From contig OX411543.1 in assembly GCA_948146395.1 (NCBI GenBank), positions 52,680,017 through 52,744,016 of the forward strand: DNA of 64,000 bases, read 5' to 3'. Source of the DNA: Fragum whitleyi. Its lineage: Eukaryota; Mollusca; Bivalvia; Cardiida; Cardiidae. Shown here piece after piece: positions 34,050 through 45,705 of this stretch (position 1 is the stretch's first letter; each line of letters begins with the position of its first letter). Under the pieces are notes generated by a model. It worked only from the letters and a program-made list of their open reading frames with translations. It was not told the DNA's origin and made no database searches. Made by a program: the position numbers and the translations under genes.

Positions 34050-35170
34050 TAACAGTGTAACGTGTCCCCCTGGGTAACGTGTCCCCGGGGACAGATTACC
34101 CCGGGGTAACCTGCCCCCCCATGGAAAACATTAATTCTTATTAAAATTTTAATTTTTCATTCATGCTATTTTGTATAACTCTAAATCAATTTAAAAAAAC
34201 ATATAAAAAGTATATCTATATTTTTGGGTGGTTTTCAATTTTTCAAACCAAAATATAATTTGCTTTCTCATCAAATCAATTTTCCAAATTTTTTTTTATT
34301 ATTATTATTATAATAGTCAATCTTGGTATATCATGCAAATATTTGAAAGTTAAATGAAAAAAATATAAAAAAAAAACTTTAGTGGGGGGTAACTTGTCCC
34401 CGGGGGACAGGTTACCCCGGGGTAACCTGTCCCCCTATTCCAAATGCTATTTTTCATTAAAAATATAACCTTCCATTTTTTTTCACTGAAAATGTATGGT
34501 ATGATATACTTTCAACATTCCCTCAAAGAATATGTATGTTAAAATATATTTTGAAATGTGTTCCTTTTCAAGAGGATTCTTAGCCAGTGCAATTTTCTTA
34601 TTATTTGCAATATTTCAATTTTGTCCAAGTCCATGGTTTGAATGATACAAAGCTTTATGAACATATAATGTTAATACTGCAGTTTTGATAAGAAAACAAC
34701 ATGACAATTTCATTCAATACTTCTTCTTTTGAAAGGTGGACAGGTTACCCAAGCCAGGGTAACATGTCCCCGGGGGACAGGTTACCCCGGGGTAACCTGT
34801 TCCCCCTTTCAAAATGCTTTTTTCATTAAAGTTATAGCCTTCCAGTCATTCTTTTTTATTTAGAAAGATATTCTTAGAAAATTTCTCAATGGATATGTAT
34901 GTTTATATTTCTTTTTTTGTTGCTTTTTAAAGAAAGATCTTAGTACTTGAATATTTTTTATTATTGCATCATTTCAATTTGTTCTGTGTCTGTTGTTAGA
35001 TTGAATAAAAGCTTTTTAAAACACAATTATCATGTCAGAATTGCAGTTTTGAAAAGAAACAACATGACAATTGATAAATTGTTTAAAACTCGTATTTTGG
35101 AAAGGGGGACAGGTTACCCAAGTCTGGGTAACTTGTCCCCGGGGGACAGGTTACCCCGGGGTAACCTTTA
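34050..35170 (+). repeat. tandem array with four GC-rich palindromic nodes
   Basis: Four nodes (anchors GTCCCCGGGG at 34081, 34396, 34766 and 35135) each carry TAAC.TGTCCCCGGGGGACA, GGTTACCCCGGGGTAACC and flanking TGTCCCCC. They are separated by AT-rich spacers of about 300 bp that resemble one another (AAATGCTNTTTTTCATTAAA, AACAACATGACAATT). Anchor spacing is 315, 370 and 369 bp. No gene. Confidence 0.88.
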
Positions 35171-35199
35171 GCGTTTTAGAAGACATTCCAAGCCATTTC

Positions 35200-36180
35200 C
35201 AAACAAAAGTTTTAATTCAAATGCAAACGTTACGTGTGCGTCAACATTAGACATTACTACGTTGTTAGGCCAGTAACTTGTTGCTGAATGGTGCTATGAC
35301 GCCCTATGACATCTCGATTTGCTTATATTAGGCCCTACAAAACGATGGCCTCGATTTTTATTGGAACATAAATGATCAATCAATTTTAATTACGTCCTAA
35401 ATCCGACAAGGTTAAATTTTGTTCAACGGCGTTAATTGGTAGTCAAACTACGCTTTAGCATCATGCTCAATATATTGAAGATGTGATTTTATGCTTAGGC
35501 AATCAGCAAAGATTCAACTAAATGCATTTTCAGACCAATTAAATGTCTAATACGTGATGCTCATGTAAAACATGCAAAATCAAATGTCTCAATTTAGCAG
35601 AAAATGCCTACTCATTGCGCGATTTTTGTTTTCAAATATCGTTTGCACATACTCTTGGGAATAGTCATGCGACGTTTCATGACGATTGATTGTTTACTTA
35701 CAAAGATATTCAAAATTCAAAAGTGCACACTTTCTTTTGGATCTAAGTATATTTCTGTTAATATGCTGAGTATTGTGCTAGAATGATTTACTTAACGTTG
35801 AATGATATATGCACGTCTTAGAGTTTCTGTTGTTCAGGCGGTTATTGGGTTTTCAAAACAAGCATACTCAAAAATGATTGGCCGGGGTATGCATGTGTAG
35901 CATTTCTATTGTTGAAAAGGTTATTGAGCTGAAATATTTTACACAACATTGAATGCAATGAGTGTAAGTATTTTCTGTTGTCGAGCTGTATGTTCGTGTA
36001 GAATAATATCCTCAACAATAATTTAATATATTTGGTTTCCATTGATTTTCGTGCATCCTGATTGGCCGAACGATTGGTTTTAATCCTCAATGAAAACAAT
36101 TTTGAGCACGCAGATATCTATTAAGGTTGCAAGCAAGGTTATCCCGCAAGAAATCTCTCTTATTATGCAGAAATTCTTTC
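35200..36180. other. nothing recognised
   Basis: AT-rich single-copy-looking sequence with only short open frames. Confidence 0.4.
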
Positions 36181-36189
36181 ACTTTGCTT

Positions 36190-36345
36190 CACAATGTTGA
36201 AATTATAAGATATGAAGAGTATTTTTCAATTACAATGAGGTATGAAACTTAAAACCTAATCATATGCATGTATGAATCCGCTTTGTGTATTCACACAACG
36301 TGATTAGGTTTTGAGTAATTTAATGACATATTTCTCTGTTATTGA
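36190..36345. mobile_element. family I fold-back MITE, copy 2
   Basis: GAGGTATGAAACTTAAAACC...AATCA and TGATTAGGTTTTGAGTAA around GTATGAATCCGCTTTGTGTA, as at 18135-18310 with the loop reversed. Confidence 0.7.
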
Positions 36346-36499
36346 GCTTGTTGCTAAGTATGGCTTGCGAGGCAGCTCCAAAAGTGCAGTTGGTATGCCT
36401 TTTTGCGAATGAGCTGCAATGTCGAGTCAACTGGTTTCTGTTTTTGATGACGAGTTTAATTAGTTTGTTTTTCATTGATATTCTTTTTAAAGTACGATA

Positions 36500-36660
36500 A
36501 AGCGACCAAATTTATTAAAGCATTGACTCAAATTTACCGCGTAACTTAAAGAACACCGTTTGTAAAATAACTTACATCGTGACGTCATCGCAAGATAATA
36601 AAAGTCTTTCTATACGCTCTAAGCCTATTCTTTCATTGATACTGCACTAGTGTCATATCC
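36500..36660 (+). repeat. family G right-end fragment
   Basis: TGACGTCATCGCAAG and CGCTCTAAGCCTATT...TGCACTAGTGTCATAT match the right end of 3095-3450. Confidence 0.5.
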
Positions 36661-36902
36661 CTCGCCTCATATCAAATGTATGGAAGGGTGTTATTTCACT
36701 TTGTCGGCATAGGTCATATTATAAGCGTAAATATTCATGTTTTTGGGGTAGCTGTTGAGCTGGAATGCTCAGCTAACTGAATAAGCAGAACTTTACTTTG
36801 TCAGGTTTTCTGTTGAGCATTGCGTTGAGCTCGAACTTCGAGCAAGCTTCTATTTTCCGCGCAATCCTCGATGAAGTGCTTCTGCTGCGTGTTTCCAGAT
36901 AG

Positions 36903-37085
36903 GTGTTTTTTATCTAGGACGCAGGACTGGCATGCGTTAATATTTCCTGCGCGAATTCCAAAGGGAAGACAAAAAATCGCAAATCTATAGTTAACTGTCT
37001 AATATTTTCAGACATGGGAACACGTGACAAGAATGTCAAGGTCTCGCAAGGAAATCCTTTAATTTGCAACAGTTTGTTATTTATC
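36903..37085 (+). repeat. direct repeat, left copy
   Basis: TTATCTAGGACGCAGGACTG to GGAAATCCTTTAATTTGCAA, repeated almost exactly at 37394-37565; the two flank a family C unit. Confidence 0.92.
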
Positions 37086-37393
37086 TTATAACTATACAAA
37101 TATCAGTATGATAACATCCCGTATGATATTTTTTATGATATCACATAGTTATTTTTAGAAAATGATATAATGTGGTTATTTTTATAAACATGCATTTCAG
37201 TTAGAAACATCGACGAAAACAAGACAAAAAGAGGTTATAAGATAAATATAATACATACTAAGTGTATTGTATGAAAAAATATCTAACTCGTTTGTGAGAA
37301 TTGATAATTGTCTCGGCAGAGCCTCGACAATGATCAAAATTCCCAACCTTGTTAGATATTTTTTCTCATACAAAATACTAAGTACGTATTATA
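37078..37393 (+). repeat. family C unit between direct repeats
   Basis: TTATCTTATAACTATACAAA through the palindrome ATCTAACTCGTTTGTGAGAA...CCCAACCTTGTTAGATAT. Confidence 0.88.
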
Positions 37394-37565
37394 TATTTAT
37401 CTAGGACGCAGGACTGGCATGCATTAATATTTCCTGCACGAATTCCAAAGGGAAGGCAAAAAATCGCAAATCTATAATTAACTGTCTAATATTTTAGACA
37501 TGGGAACACGTGACAAGAATGTCAAGGTCTCGCAAGGAAATCCTTTAATTTGCAACATGTTGTTA
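37394..37565 (+). repeat. direct repeat, right copy
   Basis: About 95% identical by eye to 36912-37075 (differences such as GCGTTAATATT/GCATTAATATT and TTTTCAGACATGG/TTTTAGACATGG). Confidence 0.92.
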
Positions 37566-37571
37566 TATACA

Positions 37572-38005
37572 TTTAGTTACATCGTGAAATTGACATTCAA
37601 CTCATTCAAAACCATTCAAAATCACTCACTCAGCGCTCCATTCATTCATTCCAAACACCCACTCATACCATTCAAAAACGCTCAAACCCACTGAAAGTTT
37701 TAGAATCAACAAGGTCATTCAAAATAAATTTGGATAGAGAAAAATCGCGGTTTCACTGACAAAATTCAAATTGTAAGCGTCTTAAAGGTTCTTGAAGAAA
37801 TAGAAAGCTATCTATAGAGCTTGTATGCATAATTTATTAAAGGGAGGTAATCATTATCGCTAATTTTGTTCACCCTGAACAAAATTTGCGATATTGGATT
37901 ACCTCCCATTAAATTCACTCAAAACTCGCTCCACACACTCATTCAATTTCATTCATAAATCATTCCAAAATCATTCAACCTGTCAATTTCACGATGTTGT
38001 TAATT
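37572..38005 (+). mobile_element. family A MITE, full length
   Basis: TTAGTTACATCGTGAAATTG at the left; central GGAGGTAATCATTATCGCTA hairpin; right end TTTCACGATGTTGTTAAT. Confidence 0.92.
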
Positions 38006-38530
38006 ATTATACTGCAAAGAAAATTCTAGCATTTTCATTGGTTAATACTGACCTGACAAACATTGATAGCTACGGCCGCTCCGGTATTACCTCTAATGTT
38101 TCCTTAAGGCGCCTCGACATGAACATAGACAAAAAATCGAAACGGTAATGGCAGCCATGTTTCTCTCGCTTCGCTGATAACACGACCCGAATATACACAA
38201 TAGGATACAGTTGAAAAGGATGTCAGTTAATAATGTGCAAATAAAAAATGATATAGATGTCAATAAATACCTTAAATTTGTACAAATCTGTCCATTTAAA
38301 ATGCCAAGTTTCTCGCAGTTTCAGCCAACAAACGCTTCCATATCACAATAGCGCAGAGTGTAGTAGTGTGACGTCACAACTATATATGACGTCACTTTGT
38401 ACATGTTTACTTTTCACAGGGGCGCATTAAGGGATATTGGTAGTTTAAAAGAAATCGGTTTATACGAACGCCTGAAATAGGCAAAAGACAGATATTTAGC
38501 CCTAAAACTTTGAAGTATAATAAATTCGTA

Positions 38531-38663
38531 ATACGGTTTCTTGCCTGGGTATATGACGATTTATTCCCGGCAGTAAAAATGATGTCACCCGAGCCTACGG
38601 CTCGGGTGACATCATTTTTCCAGCCGGGAATAAATCGTCATATACCCAGGCAAGAAACCGTAT
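38531..38663. repeat. near-perfect 133-bp hairpin
   Basis: Arms of 65 bases (38531-38595 and 38599-38663) with a TAC loop and only about three mismatches: ATACGGTTTCTTGCCTGGGT...GATGTCACCCGAGCC and its complement. This is the most perfect inverted repeat in the window. Confidence 0.95.
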
Positions 38664-40303
38664 AACTAATACTGTAAGCTGTTTGTCGAGATGACTTTTA
38701 AGAAAAAGCTCGTATGTGCACTTCAGAAGGCCATGCCATACGCGCCAGGGAGATTTTTTTCTAAATCTAGAAAATTTATAATTCATATTTATGTGTTTAA
38801 GCCAAATTCAGAAGATTCTTCGTTGCCATAGAAACAGTACTTTAACCACTTCATTTTTTTTTCATATATTATTACACTACCAGAGAAATCCATAAGTAAT
38901 ACCGTAGAAATGAATATAATTATGCATGAAAATGCTGTTTTAGTTAAAATCACCTACCATTGCGAACTTGAGTTGCCATGGAAAATGAAAATTTCGACAC
39001 CTGCAAAATTTTCTGTTTTCCAATTATTTGATTGGATAATGAAATATCACTATATGTTTTAAAATGTAGACATTTATTTTATTTAGAGATGGGAAATAAT
39101 TGGCCTAAAATTGACGTTTTTGTAAAATTCATAAAGGGTTGAGTTGTTTCGTTTCCTTGGTAGCAAATACATTTGAGTAATTCTATTAATGATACTTCCA
39201 AACGAGATATTGCCCACTTAGGTGCTGTATGATTCTTATATAAACACATTTGCTTTAATGAGAAAATAAATTTTAAAAATTATGAAAAGGAGGTGTTCCA
39301 AAAGTGCCCACGCACGGATTTTCATGAAACTTTGCAAATACATACTACACATTAAATGTACTACAGAACAAACTTTCTTTTGTCAATATCTCAAAAAGGG
39401 GTCAAATTACAGCACCTTGTCTTATTCCATATTGAGGTAGGTGGGTGGGGTAATTTAATATGCTAGAATTTCTTTAAACTTATCAATTTTTGAATAGTTT
39501 TTTATGTACTGTAAAGTCTATTGTAAGTATTGAGATAATGTACATATAAATGACAAGTTTTACGTTGTTTGACAAATTTTTATACTCTTGAATATAAAAA
39601 TTGCTAATTTTTTAAAAAAAAATTGAGGCGAATATAAATTTTGAACTCATAGATTAGTACCTTATGATGCTAGTCCAGTTTAGTTACGCTTCAAAAAATT
39701 AGCTCTACTATCCTTCTTCCTTGTGTAAAAATTTAAAGTAGATTGAAAACCGGTAACATTATTTTTTATGCTTATAAATACATATATTTAGTTTCAAAAT
39801 TCATCCAAATCTTATATTATGTCCTGAAATAGACATTATTTATGTGTCAATGCATTGATCTTTATACAAATTTGCAAGTAACAACTAGTCAAAGCATATA
39901 CTGCATAAGATCATTATTTGTATCACTAAACTGGGTCAAATTTGAGACCTTGCTTTACTCCAATTTTGAAAAAGTGGGTGGGGTAAGATGAAAAATATAA
40001 TTTACCTGATTTTCTTTAATCCTTGCAAAAATTTCAATAGTATCTTACAGTAAGTTTTACAGATTTTTTTCTTATTGGTCTGAGGTGAAAAGAATGGGAA
40101 AAATATTGTGTGCTAGTGATATCTATCTGTCTTTCTGTCTCTTAGATATTTGCCTATCTGTCTGCACATCATAAAAAAAATATTTGCCAATTACTTCAGT
40201 CCTTTTCTAGATACACTACTCATATGCGGCATCATAATGAATCAAATCACTTGAGATCTATAATCTCTGAGTTCAAGGTCATCTGCCAAGGTCAAGGTCA
40301 TTC

Positions 40304-40495
40304 CAGGGCTTACCCTGCCCTTAGCCAATTTAGCCATTGGCTAAAATTCTGAAAAATTGGCTATAAAAAATTCAATTGGCTAAAATGCTGGCTAAGATAG
40401 GATATCATTTAGTTAAGTCCATAATATAGAAAAAGAGTATTTTCAAATTGGCTAAAAGGTTGGCTAAAAGAAATTTTGACCCAGTGTAAGCCCTG
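40304..40495. mobile_element. small non-autonomous DNA transposon, 192 bp
   Basis: Inverted ends CAGGGCTTACCCTG and CAGTGTAAGCCCTG, flanked by a 5-bp direct repeat CATTC (40299-40303, 40496-40500). Sub-terminal GGCTAA/TTAGCC motifs occur on both sides. Ends starting CAGGG recall hAT elements, but hAT duplicates 8 bp, so the superfamily is unsure. Confidence 0.75.
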
Positions 40496-41329
40496 CATTC
40501 ATCAAGGCCACACTTTGCAAAATTTAACAAAGATCTCAACTTTTTATGATCACAGCAAGTCCTTTCAAAATACATAGCTCTTATTTGGCATTATTATAGA
40601 TCTTATCAGTAAACTTCTTTAAATTTTAAGATCAAGGTATTCTGTCATTTGCCAGTTTCTTATAAAGGGGTTAAATTAAAACTCATTGTCTTAATCCATG
40701 TTCAGTTAAGTGGGTGGGGTAGTTTGATATGCTATAATTTCTTTATACTTATCAATTTAGGCATAGATTTCATGTACTGTAAAGCCTATAAAAGTGAAAT
40801 AATATATAAGTAAGATAATGAATATATAAAATGAAAAGTTCTACGTAGCTTTCCAATATTTTACACACTAAAAAATAAAAATTGCTTAAATCTATGTATA
40901 CACCTTTAAGTTCTAGATCCAGTTTCACCAAAAAGGTTAAACTTAGCAAAATTAAACAAAAATGCGAGCCTATTCAAGATATACAATGTTTATTTTTGGT
41001 TGGATGTATGATCTAGTAGGTTAGCACATCAAGAAACTTTATGATAGTCTTACACGTGCAAGGTCATTGTCACCAAACAAGGTCACACAAAATAAAACAC
41101 AAAAACTAAAATTTTTGTTTATTCTGTGTTTTTTTTTATGATACAATACTCCTATCAGGGACTATGAAAGATTTCCATAACATATTTATGCAGAACCTAA
41201 GATGATATCATTGACTTTGCCAAGTATAAGTATCGTGGCCAGTTATGAAATAAAGTATACATGTATAAACAAATTATTTTAGCAAGTAATTATTTTTTTT
41301 TATTTGAATGGCAAGGGAAAAGGTGCCGG

Positions 41330-41520
41330 TAATATCCTCTAGGAGACATATTTGAGATTTTGCTTTTGTTTTGCACCACTCTCTGTCGGTCTGTTCATCC
41401 ATTGAGGAGAAGTACAGTTCACAAGAACCATAACTCTACTCATCATATTTTTTGAGTCATTGCCATTTGTTAATTGACAAAGAATAGGTCATTGGCCTGC
41501 TATTTTGCATAAATATTTTT
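41330..41520 (+). repeat. dispersed repeat shared with 17740-17990
   Basis: ATTGAGGAGAAGTACAG, CATAACTCTACTCATCATAT and GCCATTTGTTAATTGACAAA correspond to blocks at 17850-17945. Confidence 0.6.
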
Positions 41521-44308
41521 AAACATCTTTTGTTTCTTTTAGGTTCGAGGTCCTAATTCTGCCCCAAATGTCTGAAAGAATTACCACAAACTATTCGGTT
41601 GATATTGATTGAATAAACACAATTCTTGATCAGAAAGAAACAGAAAATATGTCATTTGTCGCAACTCAAGTTCAAAGGTTAAAGTCTTACTATCACTAAA
41701 TTGGCTACACAGTATCTCTTAAACTTTTTTTGTTTGATTATAAATGTAATATTTAAATATAATTTAACATGATAGGGAACTTTATTTCTAGCTCACCAGA
41801 GCACAACATTCCCGACGGGAGCTTTGAGGATCCCTAGTTCGTCGCAGGTCGTGCATCATATGGTGCATAATATGGTTTCCGTCTTCCAAATTTCTTAAAT
41901 CTTCTTCTCCTACTTAATTCTCAAGGCAATTTCAATTAAACTTTGTCAGAACTTTCCTTGTGTTACCCTTCTCAAATATTGTTTGCAAAATTCGGATTGG
42001 CTCATAAATATGACAATTGTTTTTTTACTATTAAATCCTAAAACATCATTTCCTCCTGAACCATCAAGCCAATTTCAATGCAATTTTTCCAGAATATTCA
42101 TTTGGAAACCGATTCAAAAATTGTACGTGAAATTGGCATAAAAATCTGTTTGACTTGGCAGATGAAAAAGCATTATCTTTTTAACCAAAATACAAATTTC
42201 AATAATTTCTAAGCTTACCATTTTCATTGAAAAACATCTTAACAACTTCGCTCATTTCAACGAATCTTTGCCAGAATGTCTCTTCAGTGACCAATAAAAC
42301 TCGGGTGGGTAATTTAGTTTCATTCTTTCCCCCCTGTTTACAAACAACATTTAACTTAAGACCTAGGAGAATCATTTATTCACAAAAAAAATATTCTTTC
42401 AAATTGTAGTATCATTATAGAAGTATTTCTTATTTGAATTAAGACTAGGGCTCAGCACAGACAATTACCCTCGGGCTGGAGGCAAGTATATCTTAGGAAG
42501 GACTTGTACATGTATCAGCAAAGCTGGAATATTGCAGGTACTTCAGGAATGTAGTGATTGTTCATCTTCATTTGTAAACTTAACAGATTTAAATATATAA
42601 ATTGCCTATCCCAAGACTCGACATTTTCATTACCCAAAGGTAAACAATGTATAAAAAGAAGAAAATGCTTGTTACAAGAGATTCCTTCTTTCAAACACTG
42701 TTTTTCCTTCCAAAGTTTTCCATTTCATAACTTACAATTCGACTGAATTTTGATTTATTGCTAAAAGCGTCTCAAGTATTCTCGAGAGGTATCTTATTAC
42801 TAAGACGGACCTTTAAAACATTGAGCAAGTAACTTCTACAGGATTGTGACAGAAAATACATAGTGTAAAATCCTAGACACCATTCTCAGATGTGGCATTG
42901 ACCTTCAAACATAACCTTGAATAAGGAACCAAAAGAAAATCTGACATTGACCTTCACAAATGACTTTGAGTAAGGAACCAACTGAAATAAATTTGTTTAA
43001 AAGAAACTATAATTGAAAATCAAAATCATCGTTCATTACTTTTGCAAAGTATGTTCCCAAAGCTCAATGAAGTTTTTTTATAAAAACAATGACTTGGATA
43101 ATTAACCTTGACCTTGACAGTTGATTTTGACCAATTTTTGTAAATAGGCTTTGTCACAAAGGATCCATATGTGAAATATGAAGATCCTGTCTAAAGCCGT
43201 TGAAAAGTTATTCACACTTTAAGATTCTCAGATGGGTTAAAACTATATCTTACCCCACCCACTATCTTCTACACTAGGAGATTTTTGACTAACTTACCGG
43301 TTTTCGATTTCAATGAAACTTTCTGTAAACATTTAGAACATATTTATCTTAATTCTAAGAGAGTTTGATAACTGGACTAGAGCTACAACTTAAAATTTTT
43401 AACCCTTTAACTCAGAACATAATTTCATTTTTTTAAATTTTCATGAATTTTTCAAGAACTTTTTGGGTTATCTTTTAGGAGTAAACAGAAATAAGATTCC
43501 AACCTTTACAAAAACATGTAGGTACCAATTGTCTTTTTAATCAGTAACAAATTCTCTTTAAAGATTCTAAAATTTCCTGGCAAGGTGATTTTTTTCCTGA
43601 CACCCCTTTGTATTAGATAAGATGTGCTTTCGGGTACTTTATGGTCGACCCTCTTTACTTATTTTGGAAAAAAAAGTCATTTCCTAAATCAGTATACCCA
43701 GTACTACAATTACCCACAATATCATAAAAATCTAAGCGTGGGCACATTTTACTATACATTTGGAACACCCCCTTTTAATCTGAATAAAAAACTGGTTTCT
43801 ATGGCTAAACCTTCATTGCCATGCAACACATCATACTCATTTTTATTTTATTTCTATCTTATTTTGGATGTAACTGGGGGCAGCTACATAAATGATCGAT
43901 ACAATAATGACACTCAAAAGACAAGCCTATTTTTGACACCTTCCACGGACAAATTTCCACTAACATCCAGGAAAAGTTCGTTGTAGTTTCCATGGCAACT
44001 ACTGTCAGAAAAAAAGAATGCTTTGTTGTTGTTTTTTTTTTTTATTTGTAAGTTTTTAATTAAGTCTGATTAAATGAAAGTAAAACCAATGAAATCTATG
44101 ACCAGTCATTTATCACCATCCGCCTAATTTTTGGGGAGAGTGCTAAATAAACGCCATACCTGAAAATAAAATCTGGTGATCCAGAAAAGTCAGCGGCTTT
44201 TTAAAAAGGGTTGTACTTTAAAAATATCACACTGACGTTAAATTTTCGGTCTTACGCAAGCAATTAACACTGTTTATAAGCTAGAAATGGGGATTGAAGC
44301 GCCCGATG

Positions 44309-44316
44309 TATAAAAG
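44309..44316 (+). promoter_or_regulatory. TATA-like box upstream of the C2-domain ORF
   Basis: TATAAAAG lies 11 bases before the listed frame start. If it is used, transcription would begin near 44340 and the first AUG of the message would be at 44384 (A at -3, G at +4). That AUG is in a different frame from the C2 ORF and stops after 22 codons. This may be chance in AT-rich DNA. Confidence 0.3.
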
Positions 44317-44319
44317 TCA

Positions 44320-45432
44320 GTGGAATGTCCTACTTCACAAACATTTGTTCAACTGTCTCTCTGTCAACACTATAACTCAAAATATGGAACATTCGTTTCA
44401 AAAACTAAATCCTTCGTACAGAACGAGGGGAAGCAAATCGGGCGGTTGAGTCTTTCGTCTCTACAAGGGATACCAGAAGAAGTTTCAAGAAGGGCTAGCT
44501 CAGTCTCGGACAGTGTGAGCAACGGGTTTAAACGAGTTTCGAGATATTTCGATGAAACTGACATACAAGAGGATATCCTGAACAAACTGAAGAGTATAAG
44601 TATTGTAAGCTATACCTCAAACTCATCGTTGGATCACGAAAGACGGGACAGACTGCCATGTTTCGGTAATAGTTTGACGCGTTTTCGCCCTTCTTCAAAT
44701 GATATGATCCAGGCCCAATCTTCAGAAACGAGATCCGAAGATTTGTCAATGCAGACTGATGAGAGAAGGATGAGGGACCAATCTGCCACAGGTAAAGAAG
44801 ATTATAGAAAGGCTGTCAAAAATAGACATGCAACGAATAACAGCAGAGAGGCACATTTTGGAAAGAATAACTCGACAACTACATCTTCTTTACCAGAGAG
44901 CGGTTTTAGATCTATGTCTACGTTAGAATCATTCCCAGAGGACCATGTCGACGTGAAAGATGAAAAACCATTCTTGGGATCGGGGTATTCTTTCGTTGAG
45001 AGCGAAGGTAGCGAAAGTTTGAAAAGATCAAATCAGTCTTTTGACAATGAGAAAGCAGGGAAGTTGTTCCTGAGTAGCGAGTACTCGACCGACGAGGATA
45101 AACTGTTCGTATTCGTCACTGAATGTGGGAACGTCAAACAGAAATATTGTTTACCAAAGATGTATCTCAGCTTTCAATTGGTTAGTTTTGGTAAGAAATC
45201 GAAGAGGAAAATCAGCAAACTGAGGAATCTATCCGAGGACGATCGACATACACACGCCTATTCCCTTAAGTATAAATCGTTCGATCACATGAACTATTCC
45301 GGCAGCACAGTGCAGATAAAGCTCAAATCTGGGGGATTCTTGAGAAGAAAGAAGACGTACAAAATTAAAGAAATCCCTCTTCATACTTTGGACCTTGATC
45401 CCAGAATTAGGGAAGAAAGTTTGTTCTTCTGA
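44320..45432 (+). CDS. C2-domain protein, C2CD4-like (start unresolved)
   Basis: This is the only long open frame in the window: 370 codons ending in TGA at 45430-45432, and open from 44314, just after an in-frame TAA. Residues 1-245 are Ser/Arg/Lys/Glu-rich and look disordered, for example RRASSVSDSVSNGF near residue 57. Residues 247-358 have the layout of a C2 domain: an opening strand pair GKLFLSSEY...KLFVFV, a CLPKMYLSFQLV strand, a basic loop GKKSKRK, and a closing KIKEIPLHTLDL. The chain ends soon after that strand, as in vertebrate C2CD4 proteins, which are small, mostly nuclear or cytoplasmic C2 proteins. The usual calcium-binding Asp pairs are not evident in the expected loops, so lipid or protein binding without calcium is more likely (inference). 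The listed start is GTG. The first in-frame ATG is at 44704 (residue 129), so an upstream exon, a frameshift or an unusual start must be assumed. An acceptor-like site lies at 44418. The coding call is firm; the family name is moderate. Confidence 0.85.
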   Translation: MECPTSQTFVQLSLCQHYNSKYGTFVSKTKSFVQNEGKQIGRLSLSSLQGIPEEVSRRASSVSDSVSNGFKRVSRYFDETDIQEDILNKLKSISIVSYTSNSSLDHERRDRLPCFGNSLTRFRPSSNDMIQAQSSETRSEDLSMQTDERRMRDQSATGKEDYRKAVKNRHATNNSREAHFGKNNSTTTSSLPESGFRSMSTLESFPEDHVDVKDEKPFLGSGYSFVESEGSESLKRSNQSFDNEKAGKLFLSSEYSTDEDKLFVFVTECGNVKQKYCLPKMYLSFQLVSFGKKSKRKISKLRNLSEDDRHTHAYSLKYKSFDHMNYSGSTVQIKLKSGGFLRRKKTYKIKEIPLHTLDLDPRIREESLFF

Positions 45433-45705
45433 AGATCTATAAGGTATTACAAGAACCTATAACATTGTCGGACGATTAAAATGCCGTGAGTTTTCACATC
45501 AAAAATGATGTAGAATGACATTTATGTAAATATTTACTTTTCTCAGCCTGCAGGGCCAAAACGGGGTTATTATAAGTTGGCATTTATTTCTAAAGCAATG
45601 ACTTTTTACCCTGACTTCAAAAGTGTAAATTCTCTCAACGGATTTTAAAATTGATATATCAAGAACGAACGAAAAAAGTGTTTTTCGTACCAGTTATTGA
45701 TATAT

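Larger units (their letters stand above)
38815..44010. repeat. about 5-kb non-coding block with inverted ends and internal repeats
   Basis: GGAGGTGTTCCAAAAGTGCC / CACGCACGGATTTTCATG near 39286-39335 is matched inverted at 43720-43775 (CATAAAAATCTAAGCGTGGG, TTGGAACACCCCC). GTTGCCATGGAAA-type motifs occur at 38823, 38972 and, inverted, at 43988. Internally GTGGGTGGGGTA recurs at 39441, 39976 and 40711 and inverted at about 43250. About 110 bases at 39410-39520 are repeated at 40675-40790. It could be an old large transposon or a degenerate satellite. No coding potential seen. Confidence 0.6.

Noticed and set aside
34050..35170. CRISPR-like array (regular repeats and spacers)
   Set aside because: Spacers of about 300 bp are themselves similar to each other, nodes are palindromic and variable, and the context is eukaryotic.
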